DNA of 64,000 bases, taken from Cellulophaga omnivescoria. Lineage in GTDB: Bacteria; Bacteroidota; Bacteroidia; Flavobacteriales; Flavobacteriaceae. The stretch lies in contig NZ_MDDP01000023.1 of NCBI RefSeq assembly GCF_001999725.1, positions 62,001 to 126,000 of the forward strand, read 5' to 3'. Position 1 is the first letter of the stretch, and each line of letters starts with the position of its first letter. The notes below the pieces were generated by a model that worked only from the letters and a program-made list of their open reading frames with translations, had not been told where the DNA came from and ran no database searches. A program made the translations under genes and the position numbers. Of the stretch, positions 56,066 to 64,000 are shown piece after piece.

Positions 56066-57925
56066 ATGAAAAAAATATTAATTGCGGGGGTAGCAGCGTT
56101 AACAACCTTGTTTTCTCCTTTATCTGCACAAAATGGTTCGTATTGGCAACAACACGTAGACTATGCTATGGAGATAGATATGAATGTTGAAAATTACCAG
56201 TATGATGGTACACAAAAATTAGTATACACTAACAACTCACCAGATGAGTTAACGCGTGTATACTACCATTTATATTTTAATGCTTTTCAGCCAGGTAGTG
56301 AAATGGATGCTCGTTTACACAGCATTGCAGATCCTGATGGAAGAATGACAGATAAAAATAAAAATAGCAGAATTGCTACTTTAAAAGAAGATGAAATTGG
56401 TTTTATTAAAGTTTCTTCTTTAAAACAAGATGGTGTTCCTGTAAAATACAGTGTAGAAGGTACTGTTTTAATAGTAGAATTGGCTAAACCAATAGCTGCT
56501 GGTTCTAAAACTACTTTTGATATGGTTTTTAAAGGTCAGGTTCCTGTACAAATACGTAGATCTGGACGCAATAGTAGTGATGGTGTCTCATTATCTATGA
56601 CACAGTGGTACCCAAAATTAGCAGAATATGATTTTGAAGGTTGGCACGCAGACCCTTACATTGCTAGAGAATTTCATGGTGTTTGGGGAGATTTTGATGT
56701 AAAACTTACAATAGATAAAAATTATGTTGTTGGAGGTAGTGGTTATTTACAAAACGCTAATGAAATAGGCCACGGATATGAAACTCCTGGAACTAAAGTA
56801 AAAAAACAACGTGGTAAAAAATTAACTTGGCACTTTAAAGCGCCTATGGTACACGATTTTATGTGGGCAGCAGATCCAGATTATATTCATGACACACTAC
56901 AAGTAGAAAACGGACCATTATTACACTTTTTATACCAAGGTAACGACCCAGAAATTAAAGCAAATTGGGAAAAAGTACAGCCTAAAGCTGCAGAAATGAT
57001 GCAGTTTTTTAGCAAAAACATTGGTAAATACCCATACAAACAATACTCTATTATACAAGGTGGAGATGGTGGTATGGAGTACGCTATGAGTACTTTAATT
57101 GCTGGTGGTAAAAAGTTTGGTAGCCTTGCTGGTACAACAGCACATGAAATGGCTCACTCCTGGTTTCAGCACATATTAGCTAGTAATGAAGCTAAACATG
57201 AGTGGATGGATGAAGGTTTTACAACTTTTATTTCTTCATTATGTATGAACGAGGTTATGGACCAGAAAAAAGACAATCCTTTTGAAGGATCTTACCGTGG
57301 TTATTATTACCTAGTAAATTCTGGTAAAGAACAACCACAAACTACACATGCAGATCGTTATCATGAAAATATGCCTTATAGTATAGCTGCTTACAGTAAA
57401 GGTTCTATATTTTTATCACAATTAGGTTATATTATTGGACAAGAAAACTTAATGAAAACAATTCGTAAGTACTACGAAGACTTTAAATTTAAGCACCCAA
57501 TACCTAACGATATTAAAAGAACCGCAGAAAAAGTATCTGGTATGGAGCTAGATTGGTATTTAACAGACTGGACACAAACTACTAATACTATAGATTATGG
57601 TATTACAGAAGTTACAGAAGCCAACAATGCATCTACAGTTTCTTTAGAAAGAATTGGTTTAATGCCAATGCCTTTAGATATTTTAGTTGTTTATACAGAT
57701 GGTACACAAGAAACTTTTTACGCTCCTTTACGTATGATGCGTGGAGAAAAAGAAAATCCTTATGCCAACTTAAAAAGAACTGTATTGCCAGACTGGCCTT
57801 GGGCAAACTCTAACTACAGCTTTACTATTAACAAGCCAAAAGCAAGTATTAAAGCAATTGTTATAGACCCATCTAACCTTATGGCAGATATTAATAAAGA
57901 AAACAACGTTTATCAGGCAGAGTAA
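56066..57925 (+). CDS. M1-family metallopeptidase
   Basis: The 619-residue protein has a signal peptide (about 1-21). Its gluzincin zinc site is H360-E361-M-A-H364 with Glu383 (HEMAHSWFQH, WMDEGF). The aminopeptidase exopeptidase motif GxMEN is changed to GGMEYAMS. An N-terminal beta-sandwich of the M1 type is present (about 30-240). It removes N-terminal residues from peptides in the periplasm or outer surface. It is cotranscribed with the S8 peptidase gene and ends at a strong terminator. Confidence 0.93.
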   Translation: MKKILIAGVAALTTLFSPLSAQNGSYWQQHVDYAMEIDMNVENYQYDGTQKLVYTNNSPDELTRVYYHLYFNAFQPGSEMDARLHSIADPDGRMTDKNKNSRIATLKEDEIGFIKVSSLKQDGVPVKYSVEGTVLIVELAKPIAAGSKTTFDMVFKGQVPVQIRRSGRNSSDGVSLSMTQWYPKLAEYDFEGWHADPYIAREFHGVWGDFDVKLTIDKNYVVGGSGYLQNANEIGHGYETPGTKVKKQRGKKLTWHFKAPMVHDFMWAADPDYIHDTLQVENGPLLHFLYQGNDPEIKANWEKVQPKAAEMMQFFSKNIGKYPYKQYSIIQGGDGGMEYAMSTLIAGGKKFGSLAGTTAHEMAHSWFQHILASNEAKHEWMDEGFTTFISSLCMNEVMDQKKDNPFEGSYRGYYYLVNSGKEQPQTTHADRYHENMPYSIAAYSKGSIFLSQLGYIIGQENLMKTIRKYYEDFKFKHPIPNDIKRTAEKVSGMELDWYLTDWTQTTNTIDYGITEVTEANNASTVSLERIGLMPMPLDILVVYTDGTQETFYAPLRMMRGEKENPYANLKRTVLPDWPWANSNYSFTINKPKASIKAIVIDPSNLMADINKENNVYQAE

Positions 57926-57947
57926 AATCTTCATGTTAACAACTATC

Positions 57948-57982
57948 AAAATCCGTTTAGAGTTCAGCTTTAAACGGATTTT
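57948..57982 (+). terminator. Terminator after the S8-M1 peptidase operon
   Basis: AAAATCCGTTTA / TAAACGGATTTT is a 12-bp perfect stem with an 11-base loop, followed by an additional T-run. It lies about 25 bases after the M1 stop codon. Confidence 0.88.
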
Positions 57983-58052
57983 TTTTATAATTCTAAAACA
58001 GCATCAAAAAAGATAAAAAACTAATAGATAGTTAAAAATAGTAACTTTATAA

Positions 58053-58060
58053 TACCTTTG
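58053..58060 (+). promoter_or_regulatory. Bacteroidota -7 promoter element for rnpA operon
   Basis: TACCTTTG matches TAnnTTTG, 71 bases before the rnpA ATG, leaving room for a leader of about 65 bases. Confidence 0.45.
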
Positions 58061-58131
58061 CTTTTTAGTAAAGAAGTGGTGTTACTGTAAACACTCATTT
58101 TTTATATAACTAGATAATTAATACATTTTTA

Positions 58132-58542
58132 ATGCCTACGCAAGAACAACCAAACACTCCTAATTTTAAGTTTCCTACCAAAGAAAAATTAAAAAGTAAA
58201 AAGTTAATTGGAGAATTGTTTGAAAATGGAAAAAGTGTATCTAGCTACCCAGTTAAACTAATTTACTTGCCTTGCACATTAGAAAACACCCCTTTAAAAG
58301 TTGGTGTAACTGTGCCTAAACGTAATTTTAAAAGTGCTGTAGACCGTAATAGAATTAAAAGATTATTACGAGAAGGTTACAGACTTAACAAACACGTAAT
58401 TTTTAACAACATAGATAAAGATTTTGCGTTACTATTTTTATACCTTGGTAAAAAGAAGCCAAACCATACTGAAATAGAGAAATCTGTTGCAGAAGTGCTT
58501 GCCAAATTTTATAAGAAAGTAAACAATGAAGAACGTACTTAA
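58132..58542 (+). CDS. rnpA: Ribonuclease P protein component
   Basis: The 136-residue basic protein has the RnpA signature KSAVDRNRIKRLLREGYRLN and N-terminal FPTKEKLKSKKLIGELFENG. It binds the RNase P RNA to process tRNA 5' ends. rpmH and dnaA are not adjacent, in contrast to the usual bacterial arrangement. It overlaps the S41 peptidase gene by 17 bases, as in related Flavobacteria. Confidence 0.94.
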   Translation: MPTQEQPNTPNFKFPTKEKLKSKKLIGELFENGKSVSSYPVKLIYLPCTLENTPLKVGVTVPKRNFKSAVDRNRIKRLLREGYRLNKHVIFNNIDKDFALLFLYLGKKKPNHTEIEKSVAEVLAKFYKKVNNEERT

Positions 58543-60154
58543 AAAAAGAATAATTATACCGGTTTTTGCCGTTTTTATTTTAATAGGAGCCAGTAGTTTT
58601 AAAGGCGATTTTTTTGAAATAGCAAAGCAAATAGAAATTTTTACTACGCTCTTTAAAGAGTTAAATATGAATTATGTGGATGAAACCAATCCGGCAGAAT
58701 TAATGGATAATGCCATTAAAAATATGCTAAACGGTTTAGATCCATATACCCGCTTTTTAAATGAACAAGATGTAGAAGCTTACCGTATTAATAATGCTGG
58801 TAAATACTCTGGTATTGGTGCTACTGTACGTACTTACAAAGATAAAATGCTAATTATAGAAGCCTATAAAGACCTACCTGCAGATAAGGCTGGTTTAAAG
58901 GCTGGTGACGAGATTATTAAAATTGGCGATACCGATGTTGCAACTTTTAAAGATGATGCAACAGAGCTTCTAAAAGGTGCCAGTAACACTGGTGTAACCG
59001 TTGTATACAAAAGACAAGGTAAAACAAACACCACAACAATTAACAGAGAAGATATAGAAGTAGACGCTGTACCTTTTTACAAAATGGTAGATGAAACTAC
59101 AGGTTACATTGTGTTAACAAAGTTTAACCAAAAAGCATCTTCACAAACAAAAGAAGCTTTGATAAACCTTAAAAATGAAGGTGCCAAAAAAATAATATTG
59201 GATTTAAGAGGAAATCCGGGTGGTTTATTGTCCGAAGCTATAAACGTTACCAATTTATTTGTTCCTAGAGGAGAACTAATTGTAACCACAAAATCTAAGG
59301 TTAAAAAGTTTAATAAAACATACACTACAAGAAACGCTGCTGTAGACACAGAAATTCCTTTGGTCGTACTTGTAAATGGCTCTAGTGCTTCTGCTAGTGA
59401 AATTGTTTCGGGTAGTTTACAAGATTTAGACAGAGCTGTAATTGTTGGTGCGCGTAGTTTTGGTAAAGGTTTGGTACAAAGGCCTCTTAAACTTACTTAT
59501 GGTACGCAATTAAAAGTTACCATCTCTAGGTATTATACACCTAGTGGCAGATGTATACAGTCTTTAGATTACTGGCATAGAGATGAAAACGGTAAAGCCG
59601 TAAAAAATACTAAGTTTAATGAGTTTAAAACCAAAAACGGACGTAAAGTACAAGATGGTGGAGGTGTTTTACCAGAAATACAAATTACTGCTGCTAAAAC
59701 AAACTCACTTACAAAAGCACTTATTGTTAACAATGTTATTTTTGACTACGCAACCAACTACTATTATAATAATAAAGTAGCTTCAATTACAGATTTTAAG
59801 TTAACAGATACAGATTTTACTGCTTTTAAAAGCTTTGTAGAAGCTTCTAATTTTTCTTTTGAAACTGAAACAGAAAAAGCACTTACTGCCGCTATAAACA
59901 GTAATGATACCGCTATTTTTGGTGATGATATACAAGAAAAATATAAAAGTCTTTTGGTAGATATCAATAAAAATAAAATTAAAGCACTAGATAAATACAA
60001 AACAGAAATTGTAAAAAATATTGAAGACGAGATTGTAAAACGTTATTTTTATAGAGAAGGTTTGTATGAGTATTACTTATCTCATGACGATGCTATTTTA
60101 ACAGCAACAGAATTACTTAACAACCCAAGTAAATACAACGATTATTTAAAGTAG
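58526..60154 (+). CDS. S41-family C-terminal processing peptidase
   Basis: The 542-residue protein has an N-terminal hydrophobic segment (about 9-26, signal or anchor). A PDZ domain follows (about 85-170: IGATVRTYKDKMLIIEAYKD, then AGLKAGDEI). The S41 catalytic core has the nucleophile Ser289 in SSASASEIVSG and general base Lys314 in SFGKGLVQ. It cleaves C-termini of periplasmic proteins. Its start lies inside the end of rnpA. Confidence 0.93.
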   Translation: MKNVLKKRIIIPVFAVFILIGASSFKGDFFEIAKQIEIFTTLFKELNMNYVDETNPAELMDNAIKNMLNGLDPYTRFLNEQDVEAYRINNAGKYSGIGATVRTYKDKMLIIEAYKDLPADKAGLKAGDEIIKIGDTDVATFKDDATELLKGASNTGVTVVYKRQGKTNTTTINREDIEVDAVPFYKMVDETTGYIVLTKFNQKASSQTKEALINLKNEGAKKIILDLRGNPGGLLSEAINVTNLFVPRGELIVTTKSKVKKFNKTYTTRNAAVDTEIPLVVLVNGSSASASEIVSGSLQDLDRAVIVGARSFGKGLVQRPLKLTYGTQLKVTISRYYTPSGRCIQSLDYWHRDENGKAVKNTKFNEFKTKNGRKVQDGGGVLPEIQITAAKTNSLTKALIVNNVIFDYATNYYYNNKVASITDFKLTDTDFTAFKSFVEASNFSFETETEKALTAAINSNDTAIFGDDIQEKYKSLLVDINKNKIKALDKYKTEIVKNIEDEIVKRYFYREGLYEYYLSHDDAILTATELLNNPSKYNDYLK

Positions 60155-60170
60155 AATACGTAAAAATACT

Positions 60171-60704
60171 ATGTCTGTTTACCAAAAAATGGCCAATATT
60201 GGTCAAAAACTATTTTCTAAACATATACTTTTTAAATACGGATTTAATTATTCGCCTATGTACAGGAGAAGTACAGGTAAAATAATTGAAATTACTAAAG
60301 ATTTACTGCACATAAAGGTGAAGATTCCTATTAGTTGGAAAAACAGAAATTATGTAAATTCTATTTTTGGTGGTAGTTTGTTTTCTGCTGTAGACCCAAT
60401 ACCTATGATACAGTTGTTGTATTTAATTGGTGATGATTATGTGGTTTGGGATAAAGCTGCAGATATACGTTTTAAAAAGCCTGCTAAACAAAATGTTTTT
60501 GCAGATTTTACTTATACTGAAGAGGAACTACAAGATATTAAAAAATGCATTGCTGCAGAAAACGAAATTGAGGTTAAAAAAACTACCGAAATTAAAAGTG
60601 AAGATGGTACAACTACCTTTTGCGTGGTACATAAAACCATTTATGTAGCCAACAAAGAGTTTTACAAGCAAAAAATGAAAAATAGAAAAAAACAAAAGGC
60701 ATAA
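60171..60704 (+). CDS. DUF4442 hot-dog-fold protein (putative thioesterase)
   Basis: The 177-residue protein matches the DUF4442/hot-dog family: KVKIPISWKNRNYVNSIFGG, AVDPIPMIQLLYLIG, and ADIRFKKPAK. It is probably a cytoplasmic acyl-CoA or acyl-ACP thioesterase, but its substrate is unknown. It begins 16 bases after the S41 peptidase stop, so it belongs to the rnpA operon, and is followed by a strong bidirectional terminator. Confidence 0.85.
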   Translation: MSVYQKMANIGQKLFSKHILFKYGFNYSPMYRRSTGKIIEITKDLLHIKVKIPISWKNRNYVNSIFGGSLFSAVDPIPMIQLLYLIGDDYVVWDKAADIRFKKPAKQNVFADFTYTEEELQDIKKCIAAENEIEVKKTTEIKSEDGTTTFCVVHKTIYVANKEFYKQKMKNRKKQKA

Positions 60705-60721
60705 TATTAGTTTATATAAAT

Positions 60722-60763
60722 AAAAAAGAGACCTAAAATAACTATATTTTAGGTCTCTTTTTT
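60722..60763. terminator. Bidirectional terminator (rnpA operon / NlpC gene)
   Basis: AAAAAAGAGACCTAAAATA / TATTTTAGGTCTCTTTTTT, a 19-bp perfect stem with a 4-base loop, lies between convergent genes. It is the longest stem in the window. Confidence 0.9.
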
Positions 60764-60781
60764 TGGTGTATTTTACACACT

Positions 60782-61987
60782 TTACTCTACAAAAAGTGCA
60801 GCATTTTTAAGTTCTAAAATAGCTTCTGTATTTTGGTGTAACATGCGGTTACTTTGTAAATATCTGTTTAAATTAAACTCATCAAAATTAGTAGCGTCTT
60901 TATCTATACTACTAATATGTACACGTCCAGAGGAATGTATAAATTGGTTGTTACCAATCCACATACCAACATGTACAACTTTTTGTTTAGTAGAATCTGT
61001 TGCTGGTCTTCCAAAAAACAATAAATCGCCAACTGCTAGCTTACTAAAATCTTTATCTTTATCTACTACTGTACCTGCATTTACTTGTTGTGATGCATCC
61101 CTTGGTAAAACCATACCATTTAAAAAGTATATAGTTTTGGTAAAACCGCTACAGTCTACTCCTTTACTAGATGTACCTCCCCATAAATACGGTAAACCCA
61201 TTAATTGTTTAGATGTTGCTACTAAAGATTCTTGCGATGGGTTTAATGCTTTTAACCAATTATTGTACGTTTGTGCTTCGTCTTTTTTAACAAATGCAAG
61301 TCTACCATCTGGGTATTTTACTTGGTAAAATAAGCCTTCTTCAGCTACTAATTCTAAAATACTACCAGCTACTAAATCTGAAACAATTTCTTGACCTGTT
61401 GTTGACGCGTAAGAAAAACCTGTAGTATTAGTATATATTATTTTTTCTGTTGCTTTCCAGTTTTTATAATCGTTATTCTTTAAAATTTCTATGCCACCTT
61501 TATCTACCCACGCTATGTAATTATCTGGTGTTTGTATAAGATACCAATCGCCATCATTTTTATACACTTTTACTGGTGTACCCAAAGTTGCTTGTGTGGC
61601 AAGTTCTTGTGAGTGTCCTGCTTTGCTTCTTAAATTAGCAACAGAAATTTTTACAATGGCCCAATTGCTATTTTTAAATTCTGCTGTTGGTAGTAATTGT
61701 ATACTATCTATATACTCAATTTTAGCCTCATTTAGCTTGGTTTTAAGCTCGTTTACCGCTTTTGGTAGGTTAGATTGTCCTGTTAAAATAAAACTATTGT
61801 TAACAGCTTTATATTCAATATTAAAAAGAGCAACACGTTTGTCTGGAGCATATGTTGTTTTTACATCATCTATATATTCTAAAACAGGATTTTCTACTTC
61901 TGTAACTACTTCATTTTTACAACTACCCAAAACCATTATTGTTGCAAGTGCTATTAATGGAATTTTAGAATTGATATTCTTCATCAT
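60782..61987 (-). CDS. NlpC/P60 lipoprotein peptidase with SH3 domains
   Basis: The 401-residue product has the lipobox MVLGSC. It starts with two ATG codons in a row (61987 and 61984). It contains two SH3-like domains (about 110-245, including SVANLRSKAGHSQELATQAT) and an NlpC/P60 domain (about 260-390) with Cys in KGVDCSGFTKTI and His in VVHVGMWIGNNQFIH. It cleaves peptide cross-bridges of peptidoglycan, probably between D-Glu and the third residue, anchored in the outer membrane. Confidence 0.93.
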   Translation of the reverse strand: MMKNINSKIPLIALATIMVLGSCKNEVVTEVENPVLEYIDDVKTTYAPDKRVALFNIEYKAVNNSFILTGQSNLPKAVNELKTKLNEAKIEYIDSIQLLPTAEFKNSNWAIVKISVANLRSKAGHSQELATQATLGTPVKVYKNDGDWYLIQTPDNYIAWVDKGGIEILKNNDYKNWKATEKIIYTNTTGFSYASTTGQEIVSDLVAGSILELVAEEGLFYQVKYPDGRLAFVKKDEAQTYNNWLKALNPSQESLVATSKQLMGLPYLWGGTSSKGVDCSGFTKTIYFLNGMVLPRDASQQVNAGTVVDKDKDFSKLAVGDLLFFGRPATDSTKQKVVHVGMWIGNNQFIHSSGRVHISSIDKDATNFDEFNLNRYLQSNRMLHQNTEAILELKNAALFVE

Positions 61988-62126
61988 TTTTGTGCGTGTT
62001 TAATTGAAAGAGTGAAATTATGAAAATTTTATTTTACTGTAGACAAAATGAACATTGTAATGTTAATAACTACGTTAAAGTACTGTTAATCAATATATAA
62101 ATTAGGAATTTTGAGTTTATTTTATT

Positions 62127-62513
62127 ATGTTGATAACTATGATAGAGACAGATAAAATTGAAAATACAGCGTTTATAAAAAAATCTATAGGTTATTTAGA
62201 ATCTAGAGGATTTACAAATATCAAAGCAGATGTAACAGATTGTGAAATACCAAAATCTTACATTAGAAAAAATACTGGTGATAAAGTAACGCCAGATATT
62301 GTTGCTATGAAAAACGGGAGAAAATATTTTTTTGAAATTAGCTTAAAGTCAGATAAACCTAAACTTTTAAAGTCTAAGTGGCTGTTTTTAGATACTTTAA
62401 GTAGAATGAACTCTAACAGATTTAGAATTATTACTACCAAAGGACATTTTAAATTTACCGATACAATGTTAGAAGATATAAACCTTACCAATAAAACACC
62501 TATAAAAATTTAG
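62127..62513 (+). CDS. Small PD-(D/E)XK-nuclease-like protein
   Basis: The 128-residue protein could also start at ATG 62139 (MIETDKIENTAF). The motif TPDIVAMKNGRKYFFEISLK fits a PD-(D/E)XK-type core, with Asp57, Glu70 and Ser72/Lys74 as candidate metal and catalytic residues. N-terminal residues form a helix like those of such folds. A nucleic-acid-processing role is inferred from fold only. Its stop codon overlaps by 4 bases the stop of the convergent acetyltransferase gene. Confidence 0.68.
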   Translation: MLITMIETDKIENTAFIKKSIGYLESRGFTNIKADVTDCEIPKSYIRKNTGDKVTPDIVAMKNGRKYFFEISLKSDKPKLLKSKWLFLDTLSRMNSNRFRIITTKGHFKFTDTMLEDINLTNKTPIKI

Positions 62514-62950
62514 TGTTTGTACATTACCATATGCGGTATGCCGTCTTCTAAATATTCTGCTCCTTCTTCTTTAAAACCTAAATTATTATAAAATTTTAAA
62601 AGGTATTTTTGAGCAGATATTTTTATCGTTGTTTGTTGTAGGTAACTTTTTACGGCAGTAATAGATGCTTCCATTATTGCATACCCATATTTATGTTTCC
62701 TTTCAGATTTTTTAACTACTACTCTACCAATACTAGCGTCATTAAAATAATCTCCAGGTTTAAATATACGTGTATATGCAACTAACTCGTTGTTTTTAAA
62801 ACCTAAAACATGTAGAGCTTTAAAATCCTTACCATCTATATCTTGGTAAACGCAATTTTGTTCTACAACAAAAATCTCTGATCTAAGTTGTAGAACTGCG
62901 TATAAATCCTTTGTAGTAAGCTCGTTAAAACTTTTAACACTTATTACCAT
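62510..62950 (-). CDS. GNAT-family acetyltransferase (ElaA-like)
   Basis: The 146-residue protein has the GNAT fold. It begins with VISVKSFNELTTKDLYAVLQ, then LRSEIFVVEQNCVYQDIDG (ElaA-like). The acetyl-CoA region is IGRVVVKKSERKHKYGYAIM. The tail contains FYNLGFKEEGAEYLEDGIPH. The substrate is unknown. It lies 8 bases after the rpiB stop and probably belongs to its transcript. Confidence 0.9.
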   Translation of the reverse strand: MVISVKSFNELTTKDLYAVLQLRSEIFVVEQNCVYQDIDGKDFKALHVLGFKNNELVAYTRIFKPGDYFNDASIGRVVVKKSERKHKYGYAIMEASITAVKSYLQQTTIKISAQKYLLKFYNNLGFKEEGAEYLEDGIPHMVMYKH

Positions 62951-62958
62951 ATAAAGTA

Positions 62959-63390
62959 TTAATTACATGCTATTTTTTCTACCCTGTTTTGGTGTCTTCC
63001 GCCAGCAAATTCTGTATTTAAAAATGTAGTAACCATTTCTAATGCCTGCGGTAAAGAAACAAAACGTGCTGGTATACTTAATATGTTTGCATTGTTATGC
63101 TCACGTGTTAAAGACACAATTTCTTTAGTCCAGCATAAACCAGCTCTAACATTTTGGTATTTATTGGCTGTCATAGAAACACCATTGCCACTACCACATA
63201 TAAGGATACCAAAATCTACTTTTTTTGTATCTACATCTGCAGCTACTGGGTGCACAAAATCTGGATAGTCTACACTATCATTACTATCTGTACCGTAGTT
63301 AGTTACTTCTATACCTTTAGATTTTAAAAGTTCTAATACCGCAAATTTATACTCTGTACCGGCGTGGTCATTACCTATAGCTATATGCAT
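62959..63390 (-). CDS. rpiB: Ribose-5-phosphate isomerase B
   Basis: The start is ATG 63390 (MHIAIGNDHAGTEYKFAVLE). The frame from 63435 adds a leader that overlaps the promoter and does not fit. The 143-residue protein has the RpiB/LacAB signature ICGSGNGVSMTANKYQNVRA and GLCWTKEI, with Asp9/His10 in GNDHAG. It interconverts ribose 5-phosphate and ribulose 5-phosphate. The active-site Cys in LICGSGNG is present. Confidence 0.95.
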   Translation of the reverse strand: MHIAIGNDHAGTEYKFAVLELLKSKGIEVTNYGTDSNDSVDYPDFVHPVAADVDTKKVDFGILICGSGNGVSMTANKYQNVRAGLCWTKEIVSLTREHNNANILSIPARFVSLPQALEMVTTFLNTEFAGGRHQNRVEKIACN

Positions 63391-63417
63391 TATATTGTTT
63401 TTTGTAGTTTTACAATA

Positions 63418-63425
63418 CAAAAGTA
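63418..63425 (-). promoter_or_regulatory. Bacteroidota -7 promoter element for rpiB
   Basis: TACTTTTG on the minus strand matches TAnnTTTG, 27 bases before the chosen rpiB start. It supports the ATG at 63390 over the longer frame. Confidence 0.5.
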
Positions 63426-63429
63426 CAAA

Positions 63430-64000
63430 TACCATTGTATATCCTATTCTAAAATTGTTAATAAATACAAACCCCCATTTTTACATACATTTTTGATTGT
63501 ATCACATACAACTAACAAGTTGTTCACAACACTTTAATAAGTATACAAAACATAAATTTTGTTTTTCGTAAAAATTGTTGCATTATAGCATAGAATTTCT
63601 TCAACCAAATCTATTTTTTACTTTTTAGATAAAAGATATTAAGACTATTGTTAATAATGTAAACAATTTTTTAGCGGTTAATTATTAAAAATTTGATGTT
63701 AATAGAAGTTGTTAATAACCGTTAATAATTATGGTAATAGATTGATTTCTAAATAAAAAGTTAAAAATAAACACTTAATAACTTTACAATAAATTTACAT
63801 TACTGTTCAACACAAGAAATATTACATAATTTTATTGTAGATATTAACACACTATTATAATCACCATTTTTTTTTAAAATTTAATAAAAGAAAAATAGTA
63901 TATTATATATATGTTTATAACAACGTTTTCTTTACTAAAAAATTAAGAAACTGTTTAATTAGATAAGAGTAGATTATAATTTGTAATTTACCAGAAATAA
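63430..64000. other. Gene-free AT-rich region with GTTAATAA-type repeats
   Basis: No open frame of length or RNA gene is seen in these 570 bases, which are very rich in A and T. Around 63649-63730 GTTAAT occurs five times, including the tandem ten-mers GTTAATAACC-GTTAATAATT (63711-63730). A near-palindrome GTTGTTCACAAC lies at about 63509-63520. It may be a long regulatory region or a replication origin. Confidence 0.5.

Noticed and set aside
57983-58131. Replication origin beside rnpA
   Set aside because: rnpA lacks neighbouring rpmH and dnaA, and no clustered DnaA-box-like motifs were seen in the gap, which holds a terminator and a promoter.
1-64000. CRISPR arrays, insertion sequences or prophage genes
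   Set aside because: No regularly spaced repeats, transposase or integrase genes, or phage structural genes were seen in the window.

Overview
The window reads as chromosomal DNA of a low-GC member of the Bacteroidota, most likely a marine member of the Flavobacteriaceae. Evidence: SusC/SusD pairs, SusD-type lipoproteins, TAnnTTTG promoter elements in place of bacterial -10 boxes, few Shine-Dalgarno sequences, sodium-coupled transporters, and gene neighbourhoods such as methylmalonyl-CoA epimerase/rbfA and rnpA/S41 peptidase. The genus cannot be fixed from the sequence. No insertion sequence, prophage, CRISPR array or rRNA operon was seen.

Layout. 1-3.9 kb: a minus-strand run of envelope proteins of unknown function (one cut by the window edge) and a DUF2314-ankyrin protein. 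3.97-9.1 kb: the yceD-rpmF-fabH-accB-accC cluster for fatty-acid initiation and ribosomal protein L32, with pdxA upstream. 9.1-12.4 kb: riboflavin synthase, an SSS sodium symporter and a TauE/SafE permease. 12.5-30.2 kb: a polysaccharide utilisation locus. It has a membrane-bound Y_Y_Y/LuxR regulator, SusC, SusD, a double-LamG lipoprotein, two tandem GH144-like (glycoamylase family) lipoproteins, two alpha/beta-hydrolase esterases, a GH3 beta-glucosidase and an FGly-type sulfatase-fold lipoprotein. GH144 plus GH3 suggests a beta-1,2-glucan-type substrate carrying ester substituents. Two 18-bp, oppositely oriented sites upstream of susC are candidate operators.

30.3-35.6 kb: a dicarboxylate symporter, secreted phosphoesterase and nuclease-like proteins, a decayed response regulator, a DUF1508 protein, a CAU tRNA and methylmalonyl-CoA epimerase. 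35.7-38.4 kb: rbfA, a LolC/E-type permease and dusB. 38.4-41.0 kb is the most unusual part. It is a tightly overlapping four-gene unit: an Lgt-like membrane protein lacking the conserved HGGL histidine, a cysteine-rich radical SAM enzyme resembling the MJ0619/Tes (class D methyltransferase-like) group, and two paralogous small membrane proteins. A lipid- or membrane-directed modification system is a reasonable hypothesis.

41.0-48.2 kb: an OmpA-type lipoprotein, lepA, and an outer-membrane beta-barrel/LytS/LytTR operon. 48.4-53.4 kb: a CPA antiporter with a TrkA-N domain, divergent from a UspA gene that overlaps a SulP transporter with a C-terminal extension. 53.5-60.7 kb: a metallo-beta-lactamase-fold hydrolase, S8 and M1 peptidases, rnpA, an S41 peptidase and a DUF4442 hot-dog protein. 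60.8-63.4 kb: an NlpC/P60 lipoprotein, a small PD-(D/E)XK-like protein, an acetyltransferase and rpiB. The last 0.6 kb has no gene, is extremely AT-rich and carries repeated GTTAATAA-type motifs.
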